Numbered from the stretch's first letter, positions 36,279 to 46,905 are shown. The stretch: DNA of 64,000 bases from Paenibacillus barcinonensis (GCF_003217495.1 NZ_QJSW01000006.1:62001-126000), one strand, 5' to 3'. Numbers and translations: made by a program. Notes: generated from the sequence alone by a model not told the origin.

Positions 36279-37334
36279 ATGAGAATGGCAGGCAGTTTGA
36301 AGCTTCTAACCTTCCTGGTCCCATGTGCATTTGTGGTTCCGGTCATCATCACACTTGCTCCTGATCTGAGTCGAGTCTGGAATAGTGAGGCTTTGCAAAA
36401 TATAAAAACGGTGTTTGTCAGCATCTTTCTGGAGGCAGCCCCCTTTCTGCTGATGGGTGTGTTTCTATCCTCCTTCATGCAGTGGTTCGTATCGGAAGAG
36501 ATGGTGCGCAGACTAACACCTAAACATCCTGTCGGTGGCATAGTTGTCGCCGGGCTGCTCGGTATTATTTTTCCAATCTGTGAATGCGGAATGATTCCTG
36601 TTGTGCGGCGGCTTATGCGTAAAGGGATGCCTGCTTACATTGCGGTTACGTTTATTCTCAGCGGGCCAGTAGTTAACCCGATTGTGTTTACAGCCACCCT
36701 GCTCGCATTTCCCAATCATCCAGAAATTACGATCGCTCGCATGGGACTGGCCTTTGCTGTAGCGGCTACCGTAGGCGGGCTTGTCTATGTATTTGTTAAA
36801 CGCAGCCCGCTCCGTCCAGTCAAAGGTATAACAACTGAAGTAAAAACACACCCTGGTTTCAAAATGGCGGCTTCTCATTCACACTCTCACGCTCACTCGC
36901 ATGGAGGCCCCCATGAGCATCATACACACCCCAAGGACTGGCGCAGCTTTTTTCTTCATGCAGGCGACGAGTTTGTCGATATGAGCAAATATCTGGTCCT
37001 TGGTGCGCTAATTACAGCGTGTATTCAGACGTTTGTGAGTCGTAGTGATCTGATTGCTCTGGGAAACGGCCCTGTTGCGTCATATGTATTTATGATGGGG
37101 TTTGCTTATGTGCTGTCCCTGTGCTCAACCTCAGACGCTTTCGTGGCTTCGGCCTTCTCTCACACGTTTGCTTTGGGACCACTGATTTCCTTCCTTGTGC
37201 TCGGACCCATGCTGGATTTCAAAAGCACACTGATGCTGCTCTCGACCTTCCGCACCCGCTTTGTCATTGGATTAAGTGTGGCAATTGTTCTTCTTGTTTT
37301 TACCGGGTCGTGGCTGGTCAACTTACTGGGGTGA
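36279..37334 (+). CDS. UPF0718/DUF318 permease (YcgR/YraQ-like)
   Basis: A 351-residue membrane protein with about eight helices in two halves. Conserved motifs of the family are present: PICECGMIPVVRR and LSGPVVNP in the first half, and LCSTSDAFVAS in the second. The loop between the halves is very His-rich (HSHSHAHSHGGPHEHHTH), implying metal binding. GGAGG precedes the ATG. The gene is followed by its usual partner (DUF1980 protein), and both sit in the Zur cluster next to a CobW-type GTPase, suggesting a role in zinc (or another divalent metal) handling. Transport has not been proven for this family as far as I recall. Confidence 0.88.
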   Translation: MRMAGSLKLLTFLVPCAFVVPVIITLAPDLSRVWNSEALQNIKTVFVSIFLEAAPFLLMGVFLSSFMQWFVSEEMVRRLTPKHPVGGIVVAGLLGIIFPICECGMIPVVRRLMRKGMPAYIAVTFILSGPVVNPIVFTATLLAFPNHPEITIARMGLAFAVAATVGGLVYVFVKRSPLRPVKGITTEVKTHPGFKMAASHSHSHAHSHGGPHEHHTHPKDWRSFFLHAGDEFVDMSKYLVLGALITACIQTFVSRSDLIALGNGPVASYVFMMGFAYVLSLCSTSDAFVASAFSHTFALGPLISFLVLGPMLDFKSTLMLLSTFRTRFVIGLSVAIVLLVFTGSWLVNLLG

Positions 37335-37506
37335 AGCGAGAGCTTGAGATTATGGTTTAGCCGTAAGGAATGAGCAAATATGAAATTATGAAATAGGTAG
37401 TGAAGTTATAACCATTCATCCTATTAATGATTAATGCCATTAACTATGTTGCTTCAGATTAACATTTCAGCATTTTCAAAAGACACTTGCACAGAAAGGG
37501 TGAAGG

Positions 37507-38508
37507 ATGGTGAGACACGGGAATCAAGTGATGCACAGGGGATTTTTCTCATCCACAAATGTTATTCGTTGGCATGCTCTCATACGCGCAGGCTGGATTG
37601 GCAGTCTGGCTTTGTACATCATGCACCTGCATTCAAGTAACGCCCTGCATTATTATTTGGCACCATCCCTGCAAAAGCTGCTGCTCTGTTGTGTTATTCC
37701 GTTGATTTTTATTGCTGTCATTATGGCCTGGCATGCTCTTTTTGGCAAAAATGAAATGCACTGCGGCTGTGAGCACCCCCCACCTTCCACTGTTATGCGC
37801 AGTTCGCTGGTATACGGCTTGATTGCACTCCCGTTATTGCTTGGATTTCTGCTGCCAGATCAGGCTCTGGGCAGTTCAATGGCCAGTCAGAAGGGGATGT
37901 CCCTGACATATGCACCACCTGAAATTCGGCGTAAAGAGCCGCTACCGGATGCTTCTCCTCGCTTGAACGTACAGGACGTGAAGGTGCCTGATCCGAAAGC
38001 TTCTGTTGGTTCTGCAGCTACACCTGCGAGTGTACAGTTTGTAGCACCTGATGAGTACAGCCGTGAGTTCGCTGAACTGGCAAAAAGGTTATATACACAG
38101 CCTGTCATTCAGGTATACCCGCAAATATTTTCAGAAACGCTTGGCACGATTGATATGTTCCAGCGTCAATTCGCAGGCAAGGAAATTATGCTTAGCGGTT
38201 TCGTATATCGGGATGATAACATGGAACAGGATTCTCATTTTGCACTAGGACGTTTCCTCGTCATGTGCTGCCCGGCAGATGCAGCTCCATTTGGTGTAAT
38301 GATTCATGCAGCGGAAGCAGGCAAGCTGAACAAGGACAGCTGGGTTCAAGTCCGTGGTACGATTGGCTCTGCTCAGATAGATGGCAAAGATACGATGGAG
38401 ATTCGAGCGACGAGCATCACACCGATTGATCAGCCAGCCAGTCCTTACATCTACACCAGTGCGGATTCCGTTACGTCCTATGATAAGATCATAAATGAGA
38501 ACAAATGA
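37507..38508 (+). CDS. TIGR03943/DUF1980 family protein (YcgQ-like), permease partner
   Basis: A 333-residue protein. The N-terminal third holds membrane segments (LIRAGWIGSLALYIMHLH, LLLCCVIPLIFIAVIMAW, SLVYGLIALPLLLGFLLP), a Cys/His cluster MHCGCEHPPP lies between segments, and the C-terminal half is an extracytoplasmic beta-rich DUF1980 domain (LSGFVYRDDN...ARFLVMCCPADAAPFG-like region). This family always accompanies UPF0718 permeases, and the pair is encoded in tandem here, 172 bases apart. The start at 37507 has GGGTGAAGG upstream; ATG 37531 is an alternative. It is probably part of the same zinc-limitation response. Confidence 0.85.
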   Translation: MVRHGNQVMHRGFFSSTNVIRWHALIRAGWIGSLALYIMHLHSSNALHYYLAPSLQKLLLCCVIPLIFIAVIMAWHALFGKNEMHCGCEHPPPSTVMRSSLVYGLIALPLLLGFLLPDQALGSSMASQKGMSLTYAPPEIRRKEPLPDASPRLNVQDVKVPDPKASVGSAATPASVQFVAPDEYSREFAELAKRLYTQPVIQVYPQIFSETLGTIDMFQRQFAGKEIMLSGFVYRDDNMEQDSHFALGRFLVMCCPADAAPFGVMIHAAEAGKLNKDSWVQVRGTIGSAQIDGKDTMEIRATSITPIDQPASPYIYTSADSVTSYDKIINENK

Positions 38509-38662
38509 GCAGAAATAAGAGACGATCAATGAATGTAGATAAGCTGGTATATACAACAAACGTATGATATCGCCCGAATAGCATTTATGGTGATCATTAG
38601 AAATCCAGCTTCACGGGATTATTTAGCCACAGCAGGTCCTGTCTGCACGTTGCAATAAAAAA

Positions 38663-38693
38663 AAGACGGGCAGATTAATCACTGCTCCGTCTT
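38663..38693 (-). terminator. intrinsic terminator of the deo operon
   Basis: AAGACGG-GCAG pairs with CTGC-T-CCGTCTT, one bulged base. On the minus strand it runs into eight T residues, 77 bases after the pdp stop. Confidence 0.82.
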
Positions 38694-38769
38694 CTTCCTT
38701 TATGTTCACCTGTAAATCGGACTACAATGAGCCGAAGAGTCCCGAATGCCAATATCCTGCGTATTCGGT

Positions 38770-40071
38770 TTACTCTGTTACGATATCGTGTACCAATACC
38801 GGTGCTTCGGCATGGTCTGCAATGGAAATATTCTCTTTGATTTTGGCGATAACAGCCTCTACATCTTCACGATTGGCATGAATGGTCACCAGCGACTCGC
38901 CAGCTTTCACCGGATCGCCTACTTTTTTGTTCAGCATCAAACCAACAGCCAGATCAATCTCGGATTCCTTGGTTGCACGACCCGCACCAAGCAGCATAGC
39001 CGCTGTTCCAATCTCATCTGCAACGATGCCGGAGACATAACCATCACGATCAGCTGGAACCTCAATCATATATTGGGCTTGTGGCAAGCGCTCTGGATGA
39101 TCCACGACCGAAGCGTCGCCACCCTGGTTTGCCAGGAAGTGTTTGAACTTCTCCAGTGCTTTTCCGTTGTGAATGACTTCTTTCAGCTTTTCTTCAGCCT
39201 GCTCCAATGAATCGGCTTTGCCCGCAAGAAACACCATCTGACGTCCAAGTGCCAGACACAGCTCTTCCAGATCCTTAGGACCTTTGCCTTGCAGGGTAAG
39301 GATTGCTTCTTTTACTTCCAGTGCATTACCAATCGCAAGACCGAGCGGCTGAGACATGTCAGAGATAACCGCCATCGTTTTACGGCCAACATTGTTACCA
39401 ATGCTTACCATCGCATGAGCCAGCTCTTTCGCGTCTTCTGTTGTTTTCATGAACGCACCAGCACCTGTTTTTACATCGAGCACAATGGCATCTGCACCTG
39501 CCGCAATTTTTTTGCTCATAATGGAGCTTGCGATCAGTGGAATCGAGTTAACGGTTGCCGTTACGTCACGCAGCGCGTACAGCTTTTTGTCCGCTGGTGT
39601 AAGGTTGCCGCTTTGGCCGATTACCGCTACTTTATGCTCGTTGACGAGACGTATGAACTCTTCCTTTTCCAGCTCCACATGGAAGCCAGCCACGGATTCC
39701 AGCTTGTCGGTTGTACCGCCTGTGTGACCCAAACCGCGGCCTGACATCTTCGCCACAGGCACATCCAGTGCAGCTACGAGTGGTGCAAGCACCAGTGTAG
39801 TTGTATCACCTACACCTCCGGTGGAGTGTTTGTCAACCTTGATGCCTTCAATGGCAGACAGGTCAATCGTTTCGCCCGAGTTTACCATCGACATGGTCAG
39901 ATCTGCACGTTCTTTGTCTGTCATGTCTTTGAAAAATACAGCCATCGCCCATGCGCTGACTTGATAATCCGGAATCTCTCCTTGCGTATATCCTTGAACA
40001 ACAAAGTCGATCTCTTCTGTTGTCAGTTCTTTGCCGTCACGCTTCTTGGCAATAATGTCTACCATTCTCAT
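38770..40071 (-). CDS. pdp: pyrimidine-nucleoside phosphorylase
   Basis: A 433-residue enzyme that splits uridine, deoxyuridine and thymidine with phosphate to the base and (deoxy)ribose-1-phosphate. Family motifs are present: [13 protein letters not shown] and [17 protein letters not shown] near residues 80-120, with a C-terminal domain carrying the [14 protein letters not shown] swivel region. AAGGAG precedes the ATG. It is the last gene of the deo cluster, followed by a terminator. Its products feed phosphopentomutase (deoB) and aldolase (deoC) encoded upstream. Confidence 0.97.
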   Translation of the reverse strand: MRMVDIIAKKRDGKELTTEEIDFVVQGYTQGEIPDYQVSAWAMAVFFKDMTDKERADLTMSMVNSGETIDLSAIEGIKVDKHSTGGVGDTTTLVLAPLVAALDVPVAKMSGRGLGHTGGTTDKLESVAGFHVELEKEEFIRLVNEHKVAVIGQSGNLTPADKKLYALRDVTATVNSIPLIASSIMSKKIAAGADAIVLDVKTGAGAFMKTTEDAKELAHAMVSIGNNVGRKTMAVISDMSQPLGLAIGNALEVKEAILTLQGKGPKDLEELCLALGRQMVFLAGKADSLEQAEEKLKEVIHNGKALEKFKHFLANQGGDASVVDHPERLPQAQYMIEVPADRDGYVSGIVADEIGTAAMLLGAGRATKESEIDLAVGLMLNKKVGDPVKAGESLVTIHANREDVEAVIAKIKENISIADHAEAPVLVHDIVTE

Positions 40072-40147
40072 GATGATCTCTCCTTGTGAAATTGATTATA
40101 CAGAACACGTTTTGCATCAGCCGTTCCGAGTTCGAATCGTTACAGCA

Positions 40148-40855
40148 TTACAGTGTAATTGCAGTCTCCAACGCCACAACCATCATGTCGTTAAATGTTT
40201 TTTGGCGCTCTTCAGCCGAAGTTTCTTCACCCGTCAACAGGTGATCACTTACCGTAAGGATCGTCAAAGCATTTACGCCGAATTTGGCAGCAATGGTGTA
40301 CAACGCTGTTGTTTCCATCTCCACACCAAGCACACCGTGCTTCATCAATTTTTCTGTCACGGAACGATCATCCCGATAGAAGGAATCGGAGCTGAACACG
40401 TTGCCGACATGGATTTTCATCCCTTTAGCTGTTGCACGATCATACGCTTCCTTCAACAGCGAGAAGGTAGCGATTGGAGAGAAATCATATCCGCCGAAAA
40501 CATGTTTGTTCATGCTGGAATCTGTGCAGGCTGCTTGTGCAAGCACGACATCACGTACACGTACATGCTCCTGCATACCACCGCAAGTGCCTACACGAAT
40601 AAGGTTTTTCACACCATATTCGCTGATCAATTCATTGGCATAGATTGCAAAGGATGGAATCCCCATGCCCGATCCTTGCACCGAAATCCGATGACCTTGG
40701 TATGTACCCGTGAAGCCGAGCATTCCACGAACCTCGTTATAACAAACGACATCCTCAAGATACGTATCTGCAATGTATTTCGCACGCAAAGGGTCTCCTG
40801 GCAAAAGGATTGTTTCTGCGATATCTCCCGGTTTTGCTCCAATATGTGTACTCAT
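40148..40855 (-). CDS. deoD: purine-nucleoside phosphorylase, DeoD type
   Basis: A 235-residue hexameric-type purine nucleoside phosphorylase. The phosphate and ribose site motifs are [14 protein letters not shown] near the start, RVGTCGG near residue 85, and EMETTALY near 175. It cleaves purine (deoxy)nucleosides to free base and (deoxy)ribose-1-phosphate. GGAGG lies upstream of the ATG. It lies between deoB and pdp, 177 and 76 bases away, on the same strand. Confidence 0.97.
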   Translation of the reverse strand: MSTHIGAKPGDIAETILLPGDPLRAKYIADTYLEDVVCYNEVRGMLGFTGTYQGHRISVQGSGMGIPSFAIYANELISEYGVKNLIRVGTCGGMQEHVRVRDVVLAQAACTDSSMNKHVFGGYDFSPIATFSLLKEAYDRATAKGMKIHVGNVFSSDSFYRDDRSVTEKLMKHGVLGVEMETTALYTIAAKFGVNALTILTVSDHLLTGEETSAEERQKTFNDMMVVALETAITL

Positions 40856-41032
40856 GTCAGTTCCTCCAATATATATAGTTATCTGTAGTTATTAACGATA
40901 AACGGACTGGCTCGGGAGAGACGTCACGCTAACGTCATTCCCGTACTCCAGCACCCGTTGTAAACATGAATCAAATCAGTATGAACCATCCTGACATGTC
41001 AGCCCATCACGATTCACTTCAGTCTCTACTGC

Positions 41033-42211
41033 TTATTTCAGATCATTCAGGAAGCTCTTGCCGTATTCAGGCAGCTTCACCCCAAAGTTCTCTGCCACCG
41101 TTGCACCAAGATCTGCAAAGGTGCTGCGAAGCTCCAGCTGTTTACCTTCGCTGAAACGTGGAGAGTATGCAAGCAACGGTACGTATTCACGCGTGTGATC
41201 TGTGCCGCGATAGGTTGGATCGTTACCATGGTCGGCCGTTATGAGCAGCAGATCATCGTTGGTCATTTTCGCAAAAATCTCTGGCAAACGTGCATCATAA
41301 TCTTCAAGTGCCTGCGCATACCCTTGCGGATCACGACGATGTCCGTAAAGCGCATCAAAATCAACGAGATTCAGGAAGCTGAGTCCCGTGAACTCCTCGT
41401 CCATCGTTTCAGACAACTTGTCCATACCATCCATATTGGAAACGGTGCGAACCGCTTTGGTCACACCTTCGCCATCATAAATATCGGAGATTTTACCTAA
41501 AGCAATCACATCGAACCCGCCATCCTTCAGCTCATTCATGACAGTACGCCCAAACGGCTTGAGTGCATAGTCGTGACGGTTCGCTGTACGCTTCCAGTTC
41601 CCTGCTTCTCCAACGAAAGGACGTGCAATAATGCGGCCTAACATATACGGATCTTCAAGTGTAATTTCACGGCAAAACTCACAGATTTCATACAGCTCTT
41701 TCAGAGGCACCACGTCCTCGTGCGCTGCAATCTGCAGTACCGAGTCTGCTGACGTATACACGATCAGAGCACCTGTTTCGACATGCTCCGCACCCAGCTC
41801 ATCCAGAATTTCCGTGCCACTGGCTGGTTTGTTACCGATGACCTTGCGGCCTGTCTTCTCTTCAATGCGCTGAATCAGCTCATCCGGGAAGCCGTTCTCA
41901 AACACGCGAAAAGGTGTATCAATATACAAACCCATGATCTCCCAGTGACCCGTCATTGTATCCTTGCCACGAGAGGCCTCTTGCATTTTGGTGTAATACG
42001 CTTTAGGCTTATCCGCAACCGAAATGCCTTGAATTTCCTTGATATTGGATAGTCCGAGACTTGCCATATTAGGCATGTTCAGACCTCCGCGTTCACGTGC
42101 AATGTGACCAAACGTATCGACGTCAAAGTCATCAAACTCGGCCGCATCCGGCGCTTCACCGATTCCAACGGAATCCATGACAATCAGATGTACTCTTTTG
42201 AATGTTGACAT
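41033..42211 (-). CDS. deoB: phosphopentomutase
   Basis: A 392-residue alkaline-phosphatase-superfamily mutase, converting (deoxy)ribose-1-phosphate to the 5-phosphate. The metal-binding and catalytic segments are [14 protein letters not shown] at the start, [11 protein letters not shown] with the phosphorylated Thr near 90, and [18 protein letters not shown] near 330. Its product is cleaved by DeoC to acetaldehyde or glycolaldehyde plus glyceraldehyde-3-phosphate. AAGGAG precedes the ATG at 42211. It lies 29 bases downstream of nupC, so they are co-transcribed. Confidence 0.97.
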   Translation of the reverse strand: MSTFKRVHLIVMDSVGIGEAPDAAEFDDFDVDTFGHIARERGGLNMPNMASLGLSNIKEIQGISVADKPKAYYTKMQEASRGKDTMTGHWEIMGLYIDTPFRVFENGFPDELIQRIEEKTGRKVIGNKPASGTEILDELGAEHVETGALIVYTSADSVLQIAAHEDVVPLKELYEICEFCREITLEDPYMLGRIIARPFVGEAGNWKRTANRHDYALKPFGRTVMNELKDGGFDVIALGKISDIYDGEGVTKAVRTVSNMDGMDKLSETMDEEFTGLSFLNLVDFDALYGHRRDPQGYAQALEDYDARLPEIFAKMTNDDLLLITADHGNDPTYRGTDHTREYVPLLAYSPRFSEGKQLELRSTFADLGATVAENFGVKLPEYGKSFLNDLK

Positions 42212-42240
42212 AATCTAAGCACTCCTTCCAATAATCCGGC

Positions 42241-43431
42241 TTACAAAAACAGTCCAGTGATGATCGCGGACAGCACGCTGACCAGCGATGCACCATAAAG
42301 CAGCTTCAGTCCGAAGCGGGCCACCACATTACCCTGTTTCTCATGGAGTCCCTTCACCGCCCCGGCAATGATACCAATGGAGGAGAAATTGGCGAAAGAC
42401 ACAAGGAAGACGGATACGATCCCTGTTGTTCTGGCAGACAATGCTGTCTGCTTGCCCAGATCAAGCATGGCTACGAATTCGTTGGACACCATTTTGGTAG
42501 CCATAATGCTTCCTGCCTGAATCGCTTCTTTCCATGGGACACCCATAATAAAGGCAAAAGGTGCAAACACATACCCAAGCAGTTCCTGAAACGAAATGCC
42601 AATTACTGCGCTGAATATTCCGTTAATCAGGGCAATCAGAGCGACAAAACCGATCAACATCGCCGCTACGACAATCGCCACCTTGAAGCCATCCAGAATG
42701 TATTCACCCAGCATTTCAAAAAACGATTGTTTCTCTTCTTCCCGCACTTCCAATATATCTTCTTCCTCCGTAACCCGATACGGATTCACGATGGAAGCAA
42801 TGATAAAACCGCCGAAAAGGTTAAGCACCAGTGCTGTCACTACATATTTCGGATCAATCATCATCATATAGGCACCGACAATGGACATGGATACCGTGGA
42901 CATGGCTGAAGCACAGAGGGTGTAGAGCCGATGTTTCGGCAGTAACCCGATTTGTTTTTTCACGGATATGAACACTTCAGATTGCCCCAAAATGGCCGAA
43001 GCAACCGCGTTATATGATTCCAGTTTGCCCATTCCGTTGATTTTGCTTAATACCAGACCAATATATTTTATAACAAAAGGCAAGATTCGGATATACTGCA
43101 ATATACCAATCAAGGCAGAGATGACCACAATCGGCATGAGCACGTTCAAAAAGAAAGGAAACCCTCCGTTTGCATCCTGCACTAAAGTTAATCCGCCGAA
43201 TACAAACGAAATTCCGACATTGGCGTAATCAAGCAAGTTTTTGAAGATAGTTGAAAATCCGCCAATAAGCCATGTTCCCACTTCGGTATTCAGCAGCGCG
43301 TAGGCTAGTATAATCTGTAACACAACCATAACCGCCAGAGGGCGGTATCGAATCTGTTTTTTGCCGTTGCTTGCGATGTAAGCCAGTCCAAACACAACGA
43401 GTAGGCCAATGATGGCAATCAGATATTTCAT
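42241..43431 (-). CDS. nupC: nucleoside transporter, CNT family
   Basis: A 396-residue membrane protein with about ten hydrophobic helices, a concentrative nucleoside transporter. The conserved [23 protein letters not shown], and the C-terminal [13 protein letters not shown] and NFSSIGI motifs are those that line the nucleoside and cation sites in CNT proteins. It imports nucleosides with H+ or Na+. AAAGGAG precedes the ATG. A cre-like site lies about 112 bases upstream. It is placed between deoC and deoB, as expected for uptake feeding the pathway. Confidence 0.95.
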   Translation of the reverse strand: MKYLIAIIGLLVVFGLAYIASNGKKQIRYRPLAVMVVLQIILAYALLNTEVGTWLIGGFSTIFKNLLDYANVGISFVFGGLTLVQDANGGFPFFLNVLMPIVVISALIGILQYIRILPFVIKYIGLVLSKINGMGKLESYNAVASAILGQSEVFISVKKQIGLLPKHRLYTLCASAMSTVSMSIVGAYMMMIDPKYVVTALVLNLFGGFIIASIVNPYRVTEEEDILEVREEEKQSFFEMLGEYILDGFKVAIVVAAMLIGFVALIALINGIFSAVIGISFQELLGYVFAPFAFIMGVPWKEAIQAGSIMATKMVSNEFVAMLDLGKQTALSARTTGIVSVFLVSFANFSSIGIIAGAVKGLHEKQGNVVARFGLKLLYGASLVSVLSAIITGLFL

Positions 43432-43542
43432 GTCATCTCTCCTTTGAAGATCGTAGATACGTGATGTTGAAACCGCTCAAAGGGTACTGAATCTCGAATA
43501 AGATAATCGGATACCACAGTTTCATGTTTTACAGAAAAAGAA

Positions 43543-43556
43543 TTGAAGCGCTTACA
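43543..43556. promoter_or_regulatory. cre-like site upstream of nupC
   Basis: TTGAAGCGCTTACA matches 13 of 14 positions of TGNAARCGNWWWCA. It lies in the 254-base gap between deoC and nupC. CcpA control of the dra-nupC-pdp operon is known in B. subtilis, which makes the site credible. Confidence 0.5.
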
Positions 43557-43685
43557 ACAATCATCAATAAAGCAATTGTCTATCTCTTTTGAGATCAGTG
43601 TTACGTGTATTACGTGTTTCGAGTGTATAAACTTCCTGAACCCTGTTTGGATATTCAACAAGGTCCAGGAAACAATTTCAATGGT

Positions 43686-44357
43686 TTAGTAAGAAGAAGT
43701 GGACTCGCCGCCCTGCATGATCTTCACGCCAGAGCTTGCCCCGATACGTGTAGCGCCTGCTTCAATCATTTTCTGCATATCTTCCAGACTGCGTACGCCG
43801 CCTGAAGCTTTGACACCGACGTCTGGTCCAACCGTGCGACGCATCAGAGCGATATCTTCCGGTGTTGCTCCACCTGTGGAGAAGCCTGTCGATGTTTTCA
43901 CAAAATCAGCTCCGGCTCTGACAGCCGCTTGACAAGCGCGTACTTTCTCCTCATCAGTCAACAGACATGTCTCAATGATGACTTTCACCAGTGTACCGGC
44001 TGCAGCATCCACAACAGCACGAATATCCTGCTCCATATAATCATCGTTTCCATCTTTTAATGCACTAATGTTGATGACCATATCCACTTCCGTTGCACCT
44101 TTAGCAATAGCATCTTTCGTTTCAAATGCCTTTGATTCGGACGTGGATGCTCCCAGCGGGAAACCGATAACAGTGCAAATATCAACGCCAGTGCCTTGAA
44201 GCTGCTCTGCAGCGTAAGCTACCCAGCCCGGATTCACACATACAGAGGCAAACTGATATTGTTTCGCTTCTTCTGTCAGCTTGGCAATTTCGTTACGGGT
44301 TGCGTCTGCACGAAGCAACGTGTGGTCGATCATTTTGGCCAATTGAGGTGTAGTCAA
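43686..44357 (-). CDS. deoC: deoxyribose-phosphate aldolase
   Basis: A 223-residue class I aldolase, cleaving 2-deoxyribose-5-phosphate to acetaldehyde and glyceraldehyde-3-phosphate. The Schiff-base Lys is Lys154 in DFVKTSTGF. Asp92 in EVDMVINIS and a Lys in GVKASGGVR complete the catalytic set. The start codon is TTG at 44357, with GGGAG eight bases upstream. It is the first structural gene of the deo cluster, 74 bases downstream of a DeoR-type palindrome. Confidence 0.97.
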   Translation of the reverse strand: MTTPQLAKMIDHTLLRADATRNEIAKLTEEAKQYQFASVCVNPGWVAYAAEQLQGTGVDICTVIGFPLGASTSESKAFETKDAIAKGATEVDMVINISALKDGNDDYMEQDIRAVVDAAAGTLVKVIIETCLLTDEEKVRACQAAVRAGADFVKTSTGFSTGGATPEDIALMRRTVGPDVGVKASGGVRSLEDMQKMIEAGATRIGASSGVKIMQGGESTSSY

Positions 44358-44430
44358 TTCAATCTCTCCCTTATCTGAAGTGAACTGTAAACTTATATCC
44401 TTACACTATCATGAACATATGTAAAAATCA

Positions 44431-44450
44431 ATTTGAACTTTTGTTCAAAT
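44431..44450. promoter_or_regulatory. DeoR operator palindrome
   Basis: ATTTGAACTTTTGTTCAAAT has perfect 8-bp arms. It closely resembles the B. subtilis DeoR operator as I recall it (ATTGAACAAAATTTCAAT). It lies upstream of deoC, where the regulator encoded 170 bases away would bind. Confidence 0.75.
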
Positions 44451-44622
44451 GAAATTTATGGATACTACGGTGAACATTTTGTTACGAAAGGCATGAACTG
44501 TCTCCTTCGTTTTATTTTCCGCTTTACATAATAAAACATCCGCCCGTGTGCATGGCAGATGTTGTCACCGATAATCTGATATTCCGTTATGCAACCAAAA
44601 CGACACTGAATAGCTGCTGCTT

Positions 44623-45573
44623 CTATAAACGAAGCAACGCCTGCGCTGTGTACTGATCTGTGACAAGAATGTTGGCATACTGACCCTTCAGGGCCGCATG
44701 GATGGCTTCTATTTTGCGCATACCACCAGCGACAAGAATGGATTTCTCCTTGTTCCGTAATTCAGCGAGATCAATTCCAACCGTTCTGCTGTTAATCTCC
44801 TCGCTGATTAAATGTCCCTCCGCATCGAAAAAGCGTGAACAGATGTCACCTGCACCCGATTTCATCAGGAGCTGCTGCTCTTGCTCATTAAAATATCCAA
44901 GCTTGAACAGAAGTGCATCCTCCTTCACCGTTCCCACCGTAAAGATGGCAATGTTCGCCTGCCTTCCCAGCTCGACAATTCGTCCAATGTGCCGATCGGC
45001 CTCAACCATTTTTTTCACTTCAAGGTTATCGAATATAACGGGAAGCGGCAAATACCTTGGAACGGTGTGAAAGGCTTCGGCAAACAAATGCACAATCTCC
45101 GCCGCATATGTATTCACATGGGAGTGGCTTACGCCCCCCTTGAGCTGTACCACTTCAACACCCTTGACCTGCTTGGGACGGAGCTGCCTTGCCACGGCAT
45201 GCATCGTTGTTCCCCAAGTCACACCGATAATGTCTGCATCCTGCACAGTGTCCTGCAAATAGTCCGCTGCTCTCTTGCTGATATGCTTCTGAATCTCCTC
45301 ATCGCTCTTGAGTGGCGCGAAACAAACAAGTGCTGTCTCCAGATGATATTTGGCCTTGAGCTCTCCCGCAATAATATCAATATCCTCCAGCGGGTCCATA
45401 ATCTCGATGCGTACATATCCGCGGTCTTTGGCATATTGAAGCAGTCTGGATACGGTTGGACGTGATACGCCGAGTCTCGAGGCAATATCCTGCTGACTAT
45501 AATCGGACTGGTAATACAATTTGGCCGCTTCAATGCTTAAACGCTGTTTCTCCAGGTCCATTCCCATTTGCAT
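44623..45573 (-). CDS. deoR: DeoR, SorC-family deoxyribonucleoside regulator
   Basis: A 316-residue regulator. Residues 10-60 are a helix-turn-helix (AAKLYYQSDYSQQDIASRLGVSRPTVSRLL), and the rest is a SorC-type sugar-phosphate-binding domain (GVTWGTTMHAVARQL, ending with VAGGMRKIEAIHAALKG). It is the B. subtilis-type DeoR, which senses deoxyribose-5-phosphate and releases the deo operon. The exact start is uncertain: ATGs at 45573, 45567 and 45561 are all possible, with only a weak Shine-Dalgarno. It sits immediately upstream of the deo cluster in the same orientation, separated by 265 bases containing the operator. Confidence 0.9.
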   Translation of the reverse strand: MQMGMDLEKQRLSIEAAKLYYQSDYSQQDIASRLGVSRPTVSRLLQYAKDRGYVRIEIMDPLEDIDIIAGELKAKYHLETALVCFAPLKSDEEIQKHISKRAADYLQDTVQDADIIGVTWGTTMHAVARQLRPKQVKGVEVVQLKGGVSHSHVNTYAAEIVHLFAEAFHTVPRYLPLPVIFDNLEVKKMVEADRHIGRIVELGRQANIAIFTVGTVKEDALLFKLGYFNEQEQQLLMKSGAGDICSRFFDAEGHLISEEINSRTVGIDLAELRNKEKSILVAGGMRKIEAIHAALKGQYANILVTDQYTAQALLRL

Positions 45574-45837
45574 TCATCTCACTCATCTTAATATGTTGGA
45601 AAAATATTAAATCGTTAAACCTCTCGTATTCAGGTCTGACTGAACTTGTTCTTGGATGGCTTGCTCCATCAAAATACTTGTCCTATATATTATACATATA
45701 TTAAGTATCCCATCACTATATTTTGCCAAAATGCATCTCATACTGCGAGCGCTCCCTATGCAGGGGAATAAAATAGAGCTTCCTATAGCATACTACTCCA
45801 GTCATTGAACCTACATTGGAAAGCGAGGAAAAAATGG

Positions 45838-46464
45838 ATGTCTACTCTCTTGTACATTACTGCCCATCCGCATGATCACCAAACCTCTTTCAGTATGGCG
45901 GCCGGAAAAGCTTTCATTGAAGCCTACAAGGAAAGCCATTCATCTGACGAAATTATTCATCTCGATCTGTACCGTTCCAACATTCCACATATTGATGCGG
46001 ATGTGTTCAGTGGGTGGGGCAAGCTGCAGACCGGTGGCGACCTGACCTCTGAGGAGCAGGCCAAAGTCCATCGTCTCAACGAGCTATCCGACCAGTTTGC
46101 AAGTGCAGACAAATACGTTTTTGTTACGCCGCTGTGGAACTTCTCGTTCCCTCCTGTGCTCAAGGCCTATATTGACTCCATCTGTGTAGCAGGTAAAACG
46201 TTTCGTTATACAGAGCAGGGTCCCGTCGGTCTTCTCACAGATAAAAAGGCACTGCACATTCAAGCACGAGGTGGTATTTACTCGGAAGGCCCCGCAGCTG
46301 AGATGGAATCCGGACATCGTTATTTAAGCATTATCATGTCATTTCTGGGCGTGCCAAAGCTGGATGGCATTTTTGTGGAAGGACATAACCAGTATAAGGA
46401 TCGTGCGGAGGAGATTAAGCAAAAAGGAATCGAGGAAGCACAGCATTTTGCCAAGCAGTTCTAA
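45838..46464 (+). CDS. azoR: FMN-dependent NADH-azoreductase
   Basis: A 208-residue flavodoxin-fold reductase from ATG 45838, downstream of GCGAGGAA; the longer frame from 45805 lacks a ribosome binding site. FMN-site features are [11 protein letters not shown] at the N-terminus, [16 protein letters not shown] in the middle, and [16 protein letters not shown]. It reduces azo dyes and quinones using NADH, and B. subtilis homologues respond to quinone and aldehyde stress. It stands alone, with a terminator hairpin at its end. Confidence 0.92.
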   Translation: MSTLLYITAHPHDHQTSFSMAAGKAFIEAYKESHSSDEIIHLDLYRSNIPHIDADVFSGWGKLQTGGDLTSEEQAKVHRLNELSDQFASADKYVFVTPLWNFSFPPVLKAYIDSICVAGKTFRYTEQGPVGLLTDKKALHIQARGGIYSEGPAAEMESGHRYLSIIMSFLGVPKLDGIFVEGHNQYKDRAEEIKQKGIEEAQHFAKQF

Positions 46465-46483
46465 TCGTTAGAAAAGCAAATAA

Positions 46484-46534
46484 AACCCGCGCCACTTCCT
46501 TCGAGTACAACTCAAGGCGGGTGCGGGTTGTTTT
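46484..46534. terminator. terminator between azoreductase and the 118-aa gene
   Basis: AACCCGC (46484-46490) pairs with GCGGGTT (46523-46529), with further GCC/GGC pairing inside and T-rich tails on both sides. It is suited to termination in either direction between convergent genes. Confidence 0.7.
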
Positions 46535-46548
46535 AGCAAAGACAAACT

Positions 46549-46905
46549 TTATCGTTTTGACGCTTCAGCACTGGCACGGCTCATCGTTTCGAGCTTGCGG
46601 GTGATTGCATGCCGATCAATCTTCAGCCCCCAGATCAGTTCGATAATCTGTTCCTTATCCTCAGGAGAATCTGTATGTTTCAGCTGCATCAACAAATCGT
46701 GCATCTGCTCGTTAATATCCTCGAATTGATTCCAGAGATCCTGCCGTACCTCAGTAGAATCCACGTGATGGTTGGAATCGACTTCTTCCTTCAAGGCTTG
46801 CAGGATGGAGTCTTTCCATTCCTCGTCACCCAGCTGCTTTGCAATATTCAGGAGATCCAGATAATCGTCAACAAGAAGTGAGTTCAGTTCAGCATATGTT
46901 TTCAT
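46549..46905 (-). CDS. hypothetical helical protein, 118 aa
   Basis: I do not recognise this protein. It is an acidic, nearly all-helical 118-residue polypeptide (YLDLLNIAKQLGDEEWKDS, LWNQFEDINEQMHDLLMQL) without Cys, signal or membrane segment, so probably a small cytosolic helical bundle. AAAAGGGGAT lies upstream of the ATG. A terminator follows directly, supporting a real monocistronic gene. Confidence 0.6.
   Translation of the reverse strand: MKTYAELNSLLVDDYLDLLNIAKQLGDEEWKDSILQALKEEVDSNHHVDSTEVRQDLWNQFEDINEQMHDLLMQLKHTDSPEDKEQIIELIWGLKIDRHAITRKLETMSRASAEASKR

Noticed and set aside
40031..40888. 285-codon open frame on the plus strand
   Set aside because: It covers deoD in antisense and runs into the pdp start. 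Cys/His-rich unstructured translation and no Shine-Dalgarno point to a shadow.
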